A stretch of DNA of 64,000 nt from Isochrysis galbana. Its lineage: Eukaryota > Haptophyta > Isochrysidales > Isochrysidaceae. The notes below the pieces were generated by a model, which worked only from the letters and a program-made list of their open reading frames with translations, made no database searches and had not been told where the DNA came from. The stretch covers positions 1,812,379-1,876,378 of the forward strand of contig CM030933.1 of NCBI GenBank assembly GCA_018136815.1. Reading direction: 5' to 3'. A program made the position numbers and the translations under genes. Within the stretch, counting starts at the first letter, position 1, and every line of letters begins with the position of its first letter. Positions 9,476-18,960 of the stretch are shown piece after piece.

Positions 9476-10281
9476 TGAGATTATTAAAAGGTTTATTATA
9501 GCCGTGTATTAGCAACTAAGTTTATACTTGGTTCGCCCATGGGGGGGCACGAGCCCCCCTCTCTCTCCACTCCTCCCCTGCCGTGGGGGAGGAACCACCC
9601 ATCCTCCTGGCATGCCTGATGGCTTGCCAGGAGGCCACTGCCCTGCTGACCCACTCTCCCACTGACAGGCACGCCTGGTTCGCTCGTCCTGGCCCCTCGT
9701 GGCCAGCCCATCGCTCCAACCCCCCCTCCCCCCCTGGTCGACAGGCAGACAGGTGCAGATTGGGGGCCCCAGAGGCTCAGGAGCGCCAGCGAGGGAGAGG
9801 CAGGGGAGGCCAGGGCCCAGTCCCAGCCTCCTCTGCCCCCAGAGCTGGCCTCCAGGAGCCTTCCGGGGTCGCCAGGGGCAGCTGCAGGCCTGCCGCAGGC
9901 GCGCCATCGCGCGTGCCGCAGGAGAGGGGAGAGAGAGCGCGGAGAAGGGGGTGGGCGGAGCGAGAGCTCCGCTCACCGAAAAATAGGTAAGTCCCGCACC
10001 TGTTTACAGGATAAGTCGGGGCTGAGACCGCCGCCCACTCGGAGACACAGGAGGAAGGGGGGGAATGATCACCGGGGGGAGGCGCGGGCCACCGGACCAT
10101 ATCTAAGCCCTTCACCCCTATCCCCCTAGTAGTGCACGGGGGGAGCCGCCTGATGGTGGGGGGGAAGGGCCGGGGAAGTGGGGGTGTAGAAAGTTTTCAT
10201 ACGTGAGTAGAAAGTAGAGGGTCCACGGCCGCGTGTGCGGTGAGACTATTAAAAGGTTTATTTATTTATAGCCGTGAATTA
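9476..10281 (+). mobile_element. Repeat insertion flanked by a ~35-bp duplication, after the FkbM exon
   Basis: Both flanks carry GGTGAGA(T/C)TATTAAAAGG then TTTATT...TATAGCCGTG.ATTAG (9476-9511 and 10238-10281). Between them lie a member of the AACTAAGTTTATACTT repeat family (9511 to about 9990) and a piece (10115-10260) shared with 53615-53750. The flanking repeat could be a long target-site duplication or short terminal repeats. Sitting just inside the presumed first intron, it may have separated or destroyed the rest of the FkbM gene. Confidence 0.55.
10115..10260 (+). repeat. Dispersed repeat, partner of 53615-53750
   Basis: TAGTGCACGGGGG...CGCCTGATGG, then GTAGAAAGT...ACGTGAGTAGAAAGTAGAGG and GTGCGGTGAGA, are shared in the same order with 53632-53740. 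No ORF is conserved between the two copies. The copies sit at unrelated loci, so this is mobile or formerly mobile DNA. Confidence 0.6.
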
Positions 10282-10751
10282 GATAAAAATAAAACTTCAT
10301 GGTCCCGATCGATGCTTTTGCTTATAGTTTATGGTCTTATTTTCAAAAATTAAATTAGATAAAATAAAACTTCGCATGGTCCTCTTTCGACGGAATGCGA
10401 CCTCTCGATGGCCCGCCACAAGACACAGGTACGCTATAGCGCCTTCCGAACGTCTTCGACGACACACAACATGGGCATGCGCATCGGCGCGGGAATCTCG
10501 GGACCCTGGACGGAGTTGTGACCCCGGGCGGCCTGGGGCTTGCGGGCGGGCACGCTGGGGACCATGGGGGGGGCTCGTCTAGAAAGCGCACTAGTCTACG
10601 AAGCGCCAACCTCTGCGTTAAATGATGGGACCATCCACAATACACCAGGAAAAGAGAAGCGTAGTACAACGCATGTCTGCAGCCTGACAGGCAGGTGTGC
10701 ACCGGACAGACGAGTTGATCGATTCACCCCTCTAGTGCACCAGATTCAGAG
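10282..10751. other. Intergenic stretch, no supported feature
   Basis: The left part (to about 10375) is AT-rich with a near-duplicate of AATTAGATAAAAATAAAACTT (10277 and 10350). The rest has no frame with recognisable content. No exon continuing the FkbM methyltransferase could be seen here. Confidence 0.4.
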
Positions 10752-11354
10752 CTATCGCGAGAAGATCAAAGACCCTACGAGTAGCACTACTGCCGCAATG
10801 GGCCCATCAGCTCGGCGGACCACTGCGAGGACAGCCTGTTGATCGATGCTGGCTCGCGAAAGCCGGCCCACATCATGGCGACGGAATAAAGCTGGATTCT
10901 TCAGCAGCGCCTGAAGTGCTGCACCTTCGCCCCCCAGTGTGCTCATGAGAGCAGCCTTGGCGCGTTGGAACATGATTGGGTCGTTTGATGGATCCAAAAT
11001 GTAAGGATCTCGCTTCAACGCTGTGAGCGCCGCCTTGTCGTCGCCAAATGCCGCCACCAACGCTCCCCACAGCTTGGCACACCGCTCCTTTTCGAAGCGC
11101 TTGCCGAGCCGGCGCGATGCAATGCTGAGCACAACTGGCGGCGCCCATGCGGGCGGCGGTGGCCCACCCATCGATGGCGGCGCCGCCCGCCTGACGCCGG
11201 CGCCGGCGGTCCACCTCACAGATGACAGGAAGGACGCGGCGTGCGATCCACCGCTTCTGACAACCAGGCCATCGCCCGCGCGCAGCGCCGCGGCGGTGGA
11301 GGCGGTGGAGGCGGCGGCGATGAGCAGCAGTAGCAGGTGCAGCGATGCACCCAT
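10752..11354 (-). CDS. Small secretory or organelle-targeted protein with C-terminal membrane helix
   Basis: ATG 11354 (minus) starts a clear signal sequence (MGASLHLLLLLIAAAS). The 200-residue protein then has a Gly/Pro-rich linker and a helical core containing LWGALVAAFGDDKAALTALK, RDPYILDP, and GGEGAALQALLKNPALF. This paired pattern, in which a helix is followed by a residue-poor 'NPALF'-type turn, is reminiscent of mTERF-like or algal lineage-specific helical repeats, but the match is not firm. A hydrophobic C-terminus (GPIAAVVLLVGSLIFS) could be a tail anchor. The gene is a single exon with no frame breaks. It lies between two dispersed repeats and has no visible functional partner. Confidence 0.6.
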   Translation of the reverse strand: MGASLHLLLLLIAAASTASTAAALRAGDGLVVRSGGSHAASFLSSVRWTAGAGVRRAAPPSMGGPPPPAWAPPVVLSIASRRLGKRFEKERCAKLWGALVAAFGDDKAALTALKRDPYILDPSNDPIMFQRAKAALMSTLGGEGAALQALLKNPALFRRHDVGRLSRASIDQQAVLAVVRRADGPIAAVVLLVGSLIFSR

Positions 11355-11759
11355 CGGGTCGCACCGGGTCTACTTACTACTACTGCTACCTTCTACTTTC
11401 TACTTTGCTCTCAGTTCTTCTCTCTACAGTGTGGGTGCACCATTAATTAAGAAAACAGGACTCCAAAGCTTCTAAAGCTTTCTTGCTCCCATCGGGCTCC
11501 GCCCGGGGGTTTCTTATTTGAGGTTTCTTAGGGGCAGGGGGGGGGGGGGGGGTTCTTATTTCTTGCAAAGACAAAAGTCGAGTGCGCGGGCCAACCCCAA
11601 CCCCACCCCTTCCGCCTTGCAAGGGCCTTGCAGCTTGCAGCATGGGGCGCGGCCAGCTGGCGCGCGCACTCGTACTCGTACTCACGTATCACGTCTACTC
11701 ACGGCTCGGCGTGGCCCGCATCCCGCATGCTTGGCGGCCGCGCCGCGCCCGAGGCCCAA

Positions 11760-12178
11760 ACGGCTGCTGACGACGGGCGGCAGGCCCCCAGCTGCCCTCT
11801 GGCGACCCCTGGAGGCTCCTGGAGGTCAGCTTAGGGGACAGAGGAGGCTAGGGCTCGGCCCTGGCCTCCTCTGACTCTCCCTCGCTTACGCTTACGCTCC
11901 AGACAGAGCCTCTGGGGCCCCCACGCTTCACCTGTCTACCTGTCGACCAGGGGGGAGGGGGGGTTGGAGCAATGGGCTGGCCACGACTGGCCAGGACGGG
12001 CGAGAATGGGGCGAGCCTGTGGGGAAGGAAGTGGGTCAGTAGGGCAGTCTCCTCCTAGTCAGGCATGCCATGAGGATGGGTGGTTCCTCCCCCATGGCAG
12101 GGGAGGAGTGGAGAGAGGGGGGCTCGTGCCCCCCCATCGGTCAACTAAGCCACTAAGTATAAACATAGTAGTTGTGGT
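11760..12178 (-). repeat. Reverse copy of the AACTAAGTTTATACTT repeat family
   Basis: Read on the minus strand, CCCCCCATGGGGGAGGAA-type sequence, CATCCTCATGGCATGCC and the two-block GC-rich body match 9540-9900. The right end (12140-12178) carries CTAAGTATAAACATAG, a variant of the palindromic start. Together with 9511-9990 it forms an inverted pair around the gene at 10752-11354. Confidence 0.6.
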
Positions 12179-12288
12179 GTGCTGTGCCTATGAGGGTCAA
12201 CCGGTCTCGAGTCGCGCTGCCGGGGTAGCGCGACCGTCACCAGGGTGAGAGGGGCCTCTGCCATAAGTGCAAGCACTTCACTCAGAAG

Positions 12289-13775
12289 ATGCTCCCAGCG
12301 CTCGATGCGAAGCTCGAGGCCAACATCCGGGTGAAGATGCAAGGCTTGGCCGAGATGACGGGCGTGACCATCATTTCCGATGGTTGGACAAACGTCCAGA
12401 GTAAACCCATCATCAACGCGCTTGCGTCGCTTCCCGTTGGTTCGTATTTTTTGGCGGCTGAGGATACCTCTGGAGCGACGAAGGATGCAGTGTACATCAA
12501 GAACTTCATCGTCAAGCACATTCGAGGCTTTGGCGAAGAGCATGTCGTTGCTGTGTGCATGGATGGTGCCTGCACGCCATCCTTCCCCTTGATCGCTGAG
12601 GAGTGTCCTTCTGTTTTCACCTTCATTTGCCCGACTCACAGCTTAGACAACTTCCTCAAGAACATTTGCAGCGACAAGGCGATGATTCGCGTGAAGGGCA
12701 TCGCAGATCGTGAGTTTGTTTGGGGTGAGTCCTTCCTTGCACATGCCATTGATCAGGTTCGTGCAGTGGTGTTCTTTGTGACATCGCACCAGAAAGTGCT
12801 CGCGCGTTACCGTGAGATGTGTTCGAATGTACCCCTGGACGATCGCCCTGAAGGTGGGATGGAACTATTAAAATCATGTGAGACACGCTTCGCCTCGACG
12901 ATCCTGATGCTCATGCGCTACCAGAATGTTCATTCGGTGCTAGAGCTCCTGGTGATTGATCCGGTCTACACGGCGTGGATCGAGGCGCAACCCCGCGAAA
13001 AGCGCGAAAAGGCTGCGGAATGCAAGCGGACAATCCGATCAGAGGATCTAGATGAAACGATCAAGACGGCGATCGCGATCATGGAGCCCGTGTACCGCCT
13101 CCTCAGGTTGACTGATGGAAAGCTTGGGGCTAACTTGGGCAAGGTGTACGCCTATCTTCTGCAAATTGATATGCACCTGCGCGAGGGTCACATCCCCGGT
13201 TTAGATGCCGCTACGCAGCACAAGATCCACGAGATTTTCATGGCTAGGTGGGAGTATCTGCACGCACCAGTCATGACGGCCGCGTATTGCCTCGAGCCTG
13301 AGTTTTTCCGCCGCGAGTTTTCTCGTGAAGAGAAGCAGCAGCTGCGTTCTTGCCTCAGGCAGATGTCTACGCCGGAGAGCATCCGATCGCAGATATTTAT
13401 GCAGAATTGGCTGATTTCCAAGAGGCTTGCTGTGCGGGCATGCATGATCTCACTGAAGAAGTGGCTTTTTGCAAGCGTGCACAGGCGATGGCATCGTACA
13501 AGTGGGCCAACGTGTATATGGCTCCTTGGCCTCATCTGCAGTGGGCTGCGCGGCGTTTACTTGCGCTGTCATGCTCTGCATCTGGCTGTGAGCGATCGTG
13601 GTCCGTAGAAGATTGGATCCACTCCAAGAAGAGGAACAGGCTGGGCCAAACAACGGTAGAGAGGCTTGTGAGATGCCACACAAATTTGTTGCTAGATGAC
13701 TTGCTGCAAGACTGGGAGTCTCATGTGCTGCCTTGGGAGTTGGAGATGGTCGTCGATGAGCCTGAGGACGAGTAG
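12289..13775 (+). pseudogene. hAT-family transposase, frameshifted and 5'-truncated
   Basis: The first frame (12289 to about 13385) has the DUF659-type core: GVTIISDGWTNVQSKPIINA, VVAVCMDGACTPSF (ribonuclease-H-fold Asp), FICPTHSLDNFLKNIC. The second frame (about 13375-13775) continues with ADIYAELADFQEACCAG and the hAT C-terminal dimerisation motif LSCSASGCERSW...KKRNRLG. One frameshift near 13375-13390 separates them. Upstream, CHKCKH just before the ATG may be the end of a BED-type finger, but the rest of the N-terminus is missing. The 3' flank (13780-13945) has CTGATATCAG repeats and ends CTGACGGCCCATCCGGG, a candidate terminal sequence shared with 25340-25552. The element is dead. Confidence 0.9.
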
Positions 13776-13839
13776 TTTGGTGTTTGTAGTTTGCCTTAGT
13801 ATAGTAATACTACGCTTATAGTACATTATACATTATAAT

Positions 13840-13945
13840 CTTAGTGCCTACCTGATATTAGGCTGATATCAGGTCCTGATATCAGTCTAAGGTCTCCAAA
13901 ACCTGACAACCTTTGACCTGACGGCCCATCCGGGGAGGGGGGCCA
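13840..13945 (+). repeat. hAT 3' subterminal and terminal sequence
   Basis: CTGATATCAGGTCCTGATATCAG-type palindromic subterminal repeats are followed by CTAAGGTCTCC and the end ACCTGACGGCCCATCCGGG. The same series occurs at 25470-25552, and the end in reverse orientation at 24205-24222. Subterminal palindromes are usual transposase-binding sites in hAT elements (family knowledge). Confidence 0.6.
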
Positions 13946-14102
13946 GCATGTCTGCCTTGCTGGGTGTGACCGAGGCCACGGGCCGCGCGGTGCGAGTGAA
14001 GTCACACTCACCTGGTCGGCCTCTGACAGCGGACGCGGTCGCTTCGCCTGTGACAAGTCCATGGACCATGGAGACTGGGGGGGCCTAGATGGGAAATACG
14101 GT

Positions 14103-14290
14103 GTTGGGGCTTGCAAATACAGCCAAATACATTTGTGTTTGGCCTCCGCCTCCGGCCAAATATATTTCAAATATACTCGAGGCCTACAACCCAGGACGCG
14201 CTTCAAATACAGCCAAATACACATGTATTTGGTCTCCGGCCAAATACACATGTATTTTGCCTCTGGCCAAATACGGTAAATACGTACTAC
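14103..14290. repeat. Palindromic CCAAATACA minisatellite
   Basis: The unit CCAAATACACATGTATTTGG (14211-14230) is close to a perfect palindrome. The motif CCAAATAC or its complement recurs about eight times within 190 bp. It occupies the 3' part of a LINE ORF1 relic read on the minus strand from 14414. Confidence 0.7.
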
Positions 14291-14435
14291 CAGAAAGAAA
14301 CAAAACTGATTCACATCGTTTTAAACCCAACTTCCCATCTAGGCTGGAGGCTGGGGGGGGCCGCCCTCTGCGGGGGGACCGACGGGAGGGGAGAGGCTCG
14401 CCGGCGCGCTCCATCGCGTCTAACTATAAAGTTAG
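14184..14435 (-). pseudogene. LINE ORF1 5' relic with start hairpin
   Basis: On the minus strand the hairpin CTAACTTTATAGTTAG (14420-14435) precedes ACGCG and ATGGAGCGCGCC (ATG 14414, MERAG...). The first ~25 codons resemble the Arg/Pro-rich ORF1 starts at 38144, 45475 and 53192. The frame then runs into the CCAAATACA minisatellite, so the copy is truncated to its 5' end. Confidence 0.55.
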
Positions 14436-14459
14436 TGCCGCGGCCGCGGCCGGAAGAGA

Positions 14460-14680
14460 GGGGGGGGGGGAGAGAGAGAGAGAGAGAGAAGGAGGGAGAG
14501 ATATACAGGAGAGAGCGAGAAGAGAGAGAAGAGAGGGAGAATCATCGCTGTTCTTCTCTTGCCCTCCTCCCTCTCTCTCCTTCTCTGTCTTTCTATGGCC
14601 TCTTCCCTCTCTTCTCCCTCTTTTCTCTCTTTTCTCTCTATATACATATTTCCCTTCCTCCCTTTCTCTCTCTCTCTCGC

Positions 14681-14712
<32 letters not shown>
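14460..14712. repeat. GA microsatellite facing a CT microsatellite
   Basis: (GA)n with G-runs lies at 14460-14545 and (CT)n at 14572-14712. As complements 100-200 bp apart they could pair as a long imperfect hairpin. They lie upstream of the FKBP gene start (14894) and may be in its promoter or 5' UTR. Confidence 0.6.
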
Positions 14713-14713
<1 letters not shown>

Positions 14714-14893
14714 TCCGGCTGCGGTTGGCGTCGGGCTTGTGCTCGGCCTACTCCTCCCCACTCTCTCGCTCTCCGGCTCCGCGGCGTCCCTTGTCGACGG
14801 AGCCTGTAACTAGAGGGAGGGCGGTGCATCCTGTGCGTGACCATCCACGCCCCGCTTTCCCCGCCCCTCCCCCCTCGCTCTGGCGCCCAGAGA

Positions 14894-15715
14894 ATGCTTG
14901 CAGCTCTGCTGGGAGCAGCGGGCCTAGGCTGCGGAGGGATGCCTTCTCCGCAGCTTCTCAGCTGCGGAGGGATGACTTCGCCGCGGCTTCTCGGCTGCGG
15001 AGGGATGCCTTCGCCGGTGCTTTTCAGCCGGCGCCAGCTGCTGGTGGCCGCAGGGATCTCGCTGGCTCCGGGGGCAGTGTGCTCAGTGTCGGCTTCGGAA
15101 GCAGGCTGGGGACCTCTCGCGCAGATGACCGACGATGAGATCGCCGCTCTAGACCAGCAAAGCCGGGCGGCGGAGGGCGTGCTGCGGCCGAGTGGGGTGC
15201 GCGTCATCGATCTCATCGTGGGCACCGGACAGGAGGCGAAGCGTGGACAGCGCGTCTACGCTTCATACAAGGTATGGGCAAACGGCTTCCGTTCAGGCCC
15301 TGTGGCCGACCTCTCATTCACAGATGGCCGGCCATATGATTGGATCCTCGGTGAGCCGACAACAAGAATGCCTCCTGGAGCCGATGAGGGCACAGTGGGG
15401 ATGCGGGAAGGGGGGTGGAGACGACTCGTTGTACCTTCTCATCTCGCATACGGTGAAGTGGGGCTTAAGCGAGTGAGCTACTCCCCGCTTGGCCGCTATG
15501 TCGGCCCCAAGGCACCCTATGCAATCAAGCCAAACGCGACGGCGTACTTTGACATCATCCTTCTCGATGGCGGCTCGGGTCGATGCGACGAGGTGCTGCG
15601 ACCCCCAGGGCTGAGCGAGAAGGAGGCCTCGAAAATCAAATCTACAACCTGCTTATCGGAAAAGGTGGCGCGTGTGAACGTTCGAGCGCAACGCTTGGCT
15701 TCACAACCTCAATAG
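14894..15715 (+). CDS. Lumenal FKBP-type peptidyl-prolyl cis-trans isomerase
   Basis: The first ATG in frame is 14894 and gives 273 residues. Residues 1-45 form a presequence with three 11-residue units (CGGMPSPQLLS and relatives). A twin-arginine-like signal follows (SRRQLLVAAGISLAPGAVCS, about 45-64), as in thylakoid-lumen FKBPs that use the Tat route. The FKBP domain spans about 101-226: VIDLIVGTGQEAKRGQRVYA, GRPYDWILGEP, the DEGTVGMREGGWRRLVVPSH core and LAYGE, ending AYFDIILLDG. Family role: prolyl isomerisation and folding in the chloroplast lumen. Several substrate-pocket aromatics differ from cytosolic FKBP12, as is common in lumenal members, so activity is uncertain. The 47 residues after the domain lack similarity and may reflect an unrecognised intron. 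Confidence 0.88.
   Translation: MLAALLGAAGLGCGGMPSPQLLSCGGMTSPRLLGCGGMPSPVLFSRRQLLVAAGISLAPGAVCSVSASEAGWGPLAQMTDDEIAALDQQSRAAEGVLRPSGVRVIDLIVGTGQEAKRGQRVYASYKVWANGFRSGPVADLSFTDGRPYDWILGEPTTRMPPGADEGTVGMREGGWRRLVVPSHLAYGEVGLKRVSYSPLGRYVGPKAPYAIKPNATAYFDIILLDGGSGRCDEVLRPPGLSEKEASKIKSTTCLSEKVARVNVRAQRLASQPQ
14928..15030 (+). repeat. 33-bp coding tandem repeat (x3) in the FKBP presequence
   Basis: CTGCGGAGGGATGCCTTC-type units recur three times in frame, giving 11 residues each. They lie in the targeting presequence, where length variation is tolerated. Confidence 0.75.
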
Positions 15716-15719
15716 CGGA

Positions 15720-16860
15720 GCTCATTGACACCTCGGTTTTGCGCTCGGCAGCCAGGCTATCCGGCCCAACTCATACTTGGCTTTCGATTGCGTAAGTAGC
15801 TGTCTTCTCCTTCACAGTGGTGCAGCCTCTCTCAAACCCCTCGATGACTCCTCGTTGGCTCGGCAGTGCTGTTACGCGGCGGTGTTTGTGTGGTATGAGC
15901 GAGCATGCTGTACGAGCTTCCATTGACGCGCACGGATGGGTGGAACAAACTATGCGACGCACCAATGGGCCCACGTGTCACCATTCCATCACTCCAGTCC
16001 GTCCATCAGTGCGACGCACCCATAGGCCCACACGGCACCCTTCCACCACCCAACCCCAGTCCATCAATAGCCGAACGCACGGCTTGAGCCTGGCAGTGGC
16101 AGGGGCCGGAGCGATCATTGAATGCAATGCTCGTCTCACCATGCTTGTGCCTATACTACGTTCATAAAGATCTTTCAAAATCCGGCTGGGTCTATGTAGG
16201 TAGTGGTGCTGGTGTGCATGGAGCTGTGAGCTGTGGGCATCTTTACCAGCCAAGCTATGAACGGCTGGGAGGTGAGAGTGGGGAGACGTCGGGCGCAGGC
16301 CATGGGTATGGACTGGGGGTGGGGTAGGCCCAGGCAGGACGCCGGACGACTCAGTACAGTGGGGAGCGTAGCACGCAGTAGGGGCAATCGGCAGAGGGTC
16401 ATAGACGTGTCGACCGTGTCGCATCCGCGATCGACCTGGCGAGAAGCGTTCAATAACCACCACCCAACTATCAGTAAAACTGATAGGGTCATGGGGGCTG
16501 CGTTCCCCCCTTCCTCCATCGCAGACCCCCCCTGGGTGGGCCTGCACATTCAACCTCAGCCCCTAGCCTGCAGGCAGGGGCTGAGCTGACATCAATCATG
16601 CCCAGACTCTCGCCTAGCGCCGCGTGTCGCGAGCCGCCTCACGCATTCGCCTGAAGTCCTTGACGCCCATCGTACTGACCCCCACCTCCACCACAGAGAC
16701 AAACCTAGTGCTTTGTCATTACGAGAATGAGTTTCTATTAGATACGCTAGCTAGATTACTTCCAGATTGAGCTCGGCATGAGCGTGGCCATCCTCATGTT
16801 CGATGGACTCATGATATACGGTGACCATTACGCCGAAGCTGCCTCTATTTGTGAAAAGTT
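15720..16860. other. Intergenic stretch with small repeats only
   Basis: A 60-bp unit with GCGACGCACC.A..GGCCCAC is present twice (about 15955-16010 and 16010-16060). CGTTCAATAACCACCACCC at 16447 is a fragment of the minisatellite found at 23.4 and 56.3 kb. The hairpin CTATCAGTAAAACTGATAG (16467-16485) with ATG at 16491 matches the LINE start hairpins elsewhere, but the ORF after it is short. No host gene is supported. Confidence 0.5.
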
Positions 16861-16861
16861 G

Positions 16862-16948
16862 AAACTATTGTTATAGTTTAAGCGATGGAGCGCGCGCCGA
16901 CCGCTCCTGATCCCCAGCCCCACGCCGTCACGACGCCCCACAGGGGCT
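16862..16948 (+). pseudogene. LINE ORF1 5' end with start hairpin, fused to retroelement 5' terminus
   Basis: Hairpin AAACTATTGTTATAGTTT (16862-16879), then AAGCG and ATGGAGCGCGCGCC (ATG 16885). About 64 bp of ORF1 remain before the junction with TGTCGCATTCGCGA at 16949. Same arrangement as at 24134. Confidence 0.7.
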
Positions 16949-17697
16949 TGTCGCATTCGCGAGTCGACACTCGTTAGGCTTCTCTTCGCTCCTCGTCGTT
17001 CGGCATTTATCGTTATAATTCTCTCGTTCTCGTTCTCGGTCAAGAGCTTCGCTTGGATGCATAGGATCTTGGGTTGTGGAGCGCCCTCTCTCTTTCTCTC
17101 GAAGAGAAGGGAAGTTTCCCCACCTTTCTCTCTCCTAGGCGCCTCGCGAATAGGTTTAATTCGCTATCTTCTCCGCGCTTCTCTATCTACTTCAGTGATT
17201 GCAATCAGGTTTAATTTGCAATCTCTTCGCATCTCCCCCTTAGGCACACCGCATCTCTCTCGTCTTATTCGATAAGGCTTTTGGAATCCTGTGCGGCAGG
17301 ATTAATTAGGATTGCCCCTCGTTTCCGTTATGGTGCGATTCCCCTTCCAGACGGGATCGCCGACAGATCGCCTTCCGATCGTCGTCCGTCGTCGTCTGGC
17401 CGGAGTGTTTGGGTTTGATTTCAGTCGAGTTATGTGAGAAAGTCGTGGGGCGAGAGTCGGGGTGTTTTCCTGGGTGTCTCTGTCCGTCGTCCTGTCGTCA
17501 GTCGTCATCCGTCGTCGCTCTCGCTCTCGTCGCTCTCGCTCTCGTAACACTCATACCCTACAGTCTCGCCTCGCCTCGCCAGCCCCTGCCACCACAGCCC
17601 TCCTCTCACTCACCCTCGCCTTTCGCCGCTCGTTCCATGTCGCTCGCGCCGCCGTCCTCGCCCTCGCTCAAGCCCGCTTGCCCGCCTTCCTCTGCTG
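16949..17697 (+). repeat. Retroelement 5' region, solo truncated copy 1
   Basis: The segment from TGTCGCATTCGCGAGTCGAC is collinear with 24244-25098 and 25756-26598. It includes the untranslated leader (CTCGTTCTCGTTCTCGGTC, GTGATTGCAATCAGG) and the first codons of the ORF (ATG about 17636, MSLAPPSSPSLKPACPPSS). It is truncated after CTTCCTCTGCTGACG, where the 17701-18095 repeat begins. Confidence 0.8.
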
Positions 17698-17700
17698 ACG

Positions 17701-18095
17701 CTCGATTGTCACGCACCAAACAATTCGACTCAAGACAAGAGGGAGGATATGTCTTGAGGCGGCGTCGCTGCCCATGCCTAGCGCAAGGGTATAGCGCCCC
17801 CACTCAGACATCTCCTTCCCCACAGCTCCTCTCTGAGGAGTTGCTCCTCTCCCTCCCATTAGGCCCCTTTGCCTGCGAGTCCAGAATAGGATCCTGGCGT
17901 GGGGGGCTGTTTGAGTGTGGAGGGAGGGGCGCTCCAGCTAGCGCAGGTAGAAAGCTAGTGAAGAGCTGGGTGGCATAAGGGGGAAGGGTGCTTGCGCTTG
18001 CCGCGGCAGGGAGTCCTGTCTTGAGTGAGCGCTAGTTCCGTTCCTTTGCCGCGCCGCGACCCATAAAAATTTGTTAAAAATAAAAATTTCTTACT
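17701..18095 (+). repeat. Dispersed retro-like repeat, partner of 43470-43830 (minus)
   Basis: The sequence from AATTCGACTCAAGACAAG to the AT-rich tail AAAAATTTGTTAAAAATAAA is near-identical to the minus strand of 43470-43830. A frame ending GRKLVKSWVA is conserved without indels in both copies. The A-rich 3' end suggests a reverse-transcribed element. Confidence 0.7.
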
Positions 18096-18556
18096 GTTAC
18101 TGTGAGTGTGCGCGCTCGGCGTTTGATAGTGGTGTGAGGGGTTTGTAAGAAGAACGTTTATTCGGTTCTGTTGCGAAGAAAGCGCGAGCGATGGCGATGG
18201 CGTCGCTCTCTCTCATCTCGGCCGCTTTGGTCAACGCAATGGTGCCAGGGCGATATGGAGCTGCTGCTGCTGCAGAGGCACGGGATGGGATGGGCTCCCT
18301 TGTCCCTTGCTGACCCACACATGTGCATGTGTCTGTGGCATCAGCATCAGCACGCGTCAAGGTGTACGAGTAAGTGCGCAAGTGCGCTGTGGGGTGTTGT
18401 TATAGTAGCGGGCTAGTGGGAGTAGTGGTACTAACGCTAACGCTCAGATGTTTTATTTCTACGTATGTGTACTAACCTAATATACCACCTTGTACCAAGC
18501 TGATATCAGCTGTGATATTGGGTATCAGGTTGGCGAAACCTGACGACCTGATACCC

Positions 18557-18960
18557 GACGTCCCATCACTACCCACTGCAAGGGAGGAGTGGAGAGAGGA
18601 GAGCCTCTTCTCCCCCCACCCCCATGGGTGAACCAAGTATAAACATAGTTGTTAGTTGAACAAATCACGTATAAAATCATTCACACTACCCAATCACATG
18701 AATAATCCATTGCGATACACATGCCTTGCTATCTTTATCGTCGTCGCCATCGTGTTGGCCTTGATATCTGTTGCTGCATATCTAATCGGGTTATCGCTAT
18801 CGCGTTCCGCTAGTCTCCCAGAGGGCCTCTGCCTGATTCACGCGGTTCGACGTAGTGCTGGCCTGCTCCATCTCGGATGGCTCGAGCTGATTTGATCTAC
18901 CACTTATGGGGCGCATCCATTGATCAGCGGACTCTTGGTGAGCGCTGGCGGCCGCTTGCT
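18557..18960 (-). repeat. Second copy of the window-start repeat, inverted
   Basis: Reverse complement of 1-397. It carries the same palindromic segment in degraded form (AGTATAAACATAGTTGTTAG), the 3' flank and the 3' end of the gene at 18797-19555. The left flank (18440-18556) shows hAT-like CTGATATCAG motifs. Confidence 0.7.

Noticed and set aside
12289..13608. Intact hAT transposase in one frame
   Set aside because: The last ~70 residues of this frame are out of register; the dimerisation motif is in another frame, so the gene is frameshifted.
15978..16553. 191-residue His/Pro-rich minus frame
   Set aside because: Overlaps a small tandem repeat and a LINE hairpin remnant; composition does not look like a protein.
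18191..18310. Short plus-strand ORF starting MAMASLSLISAALVNAMV with targeting-peptide look
   Set aside because: Only about 40 residues, no visible continuation or donor; could be chance. Kept as a possibility only.
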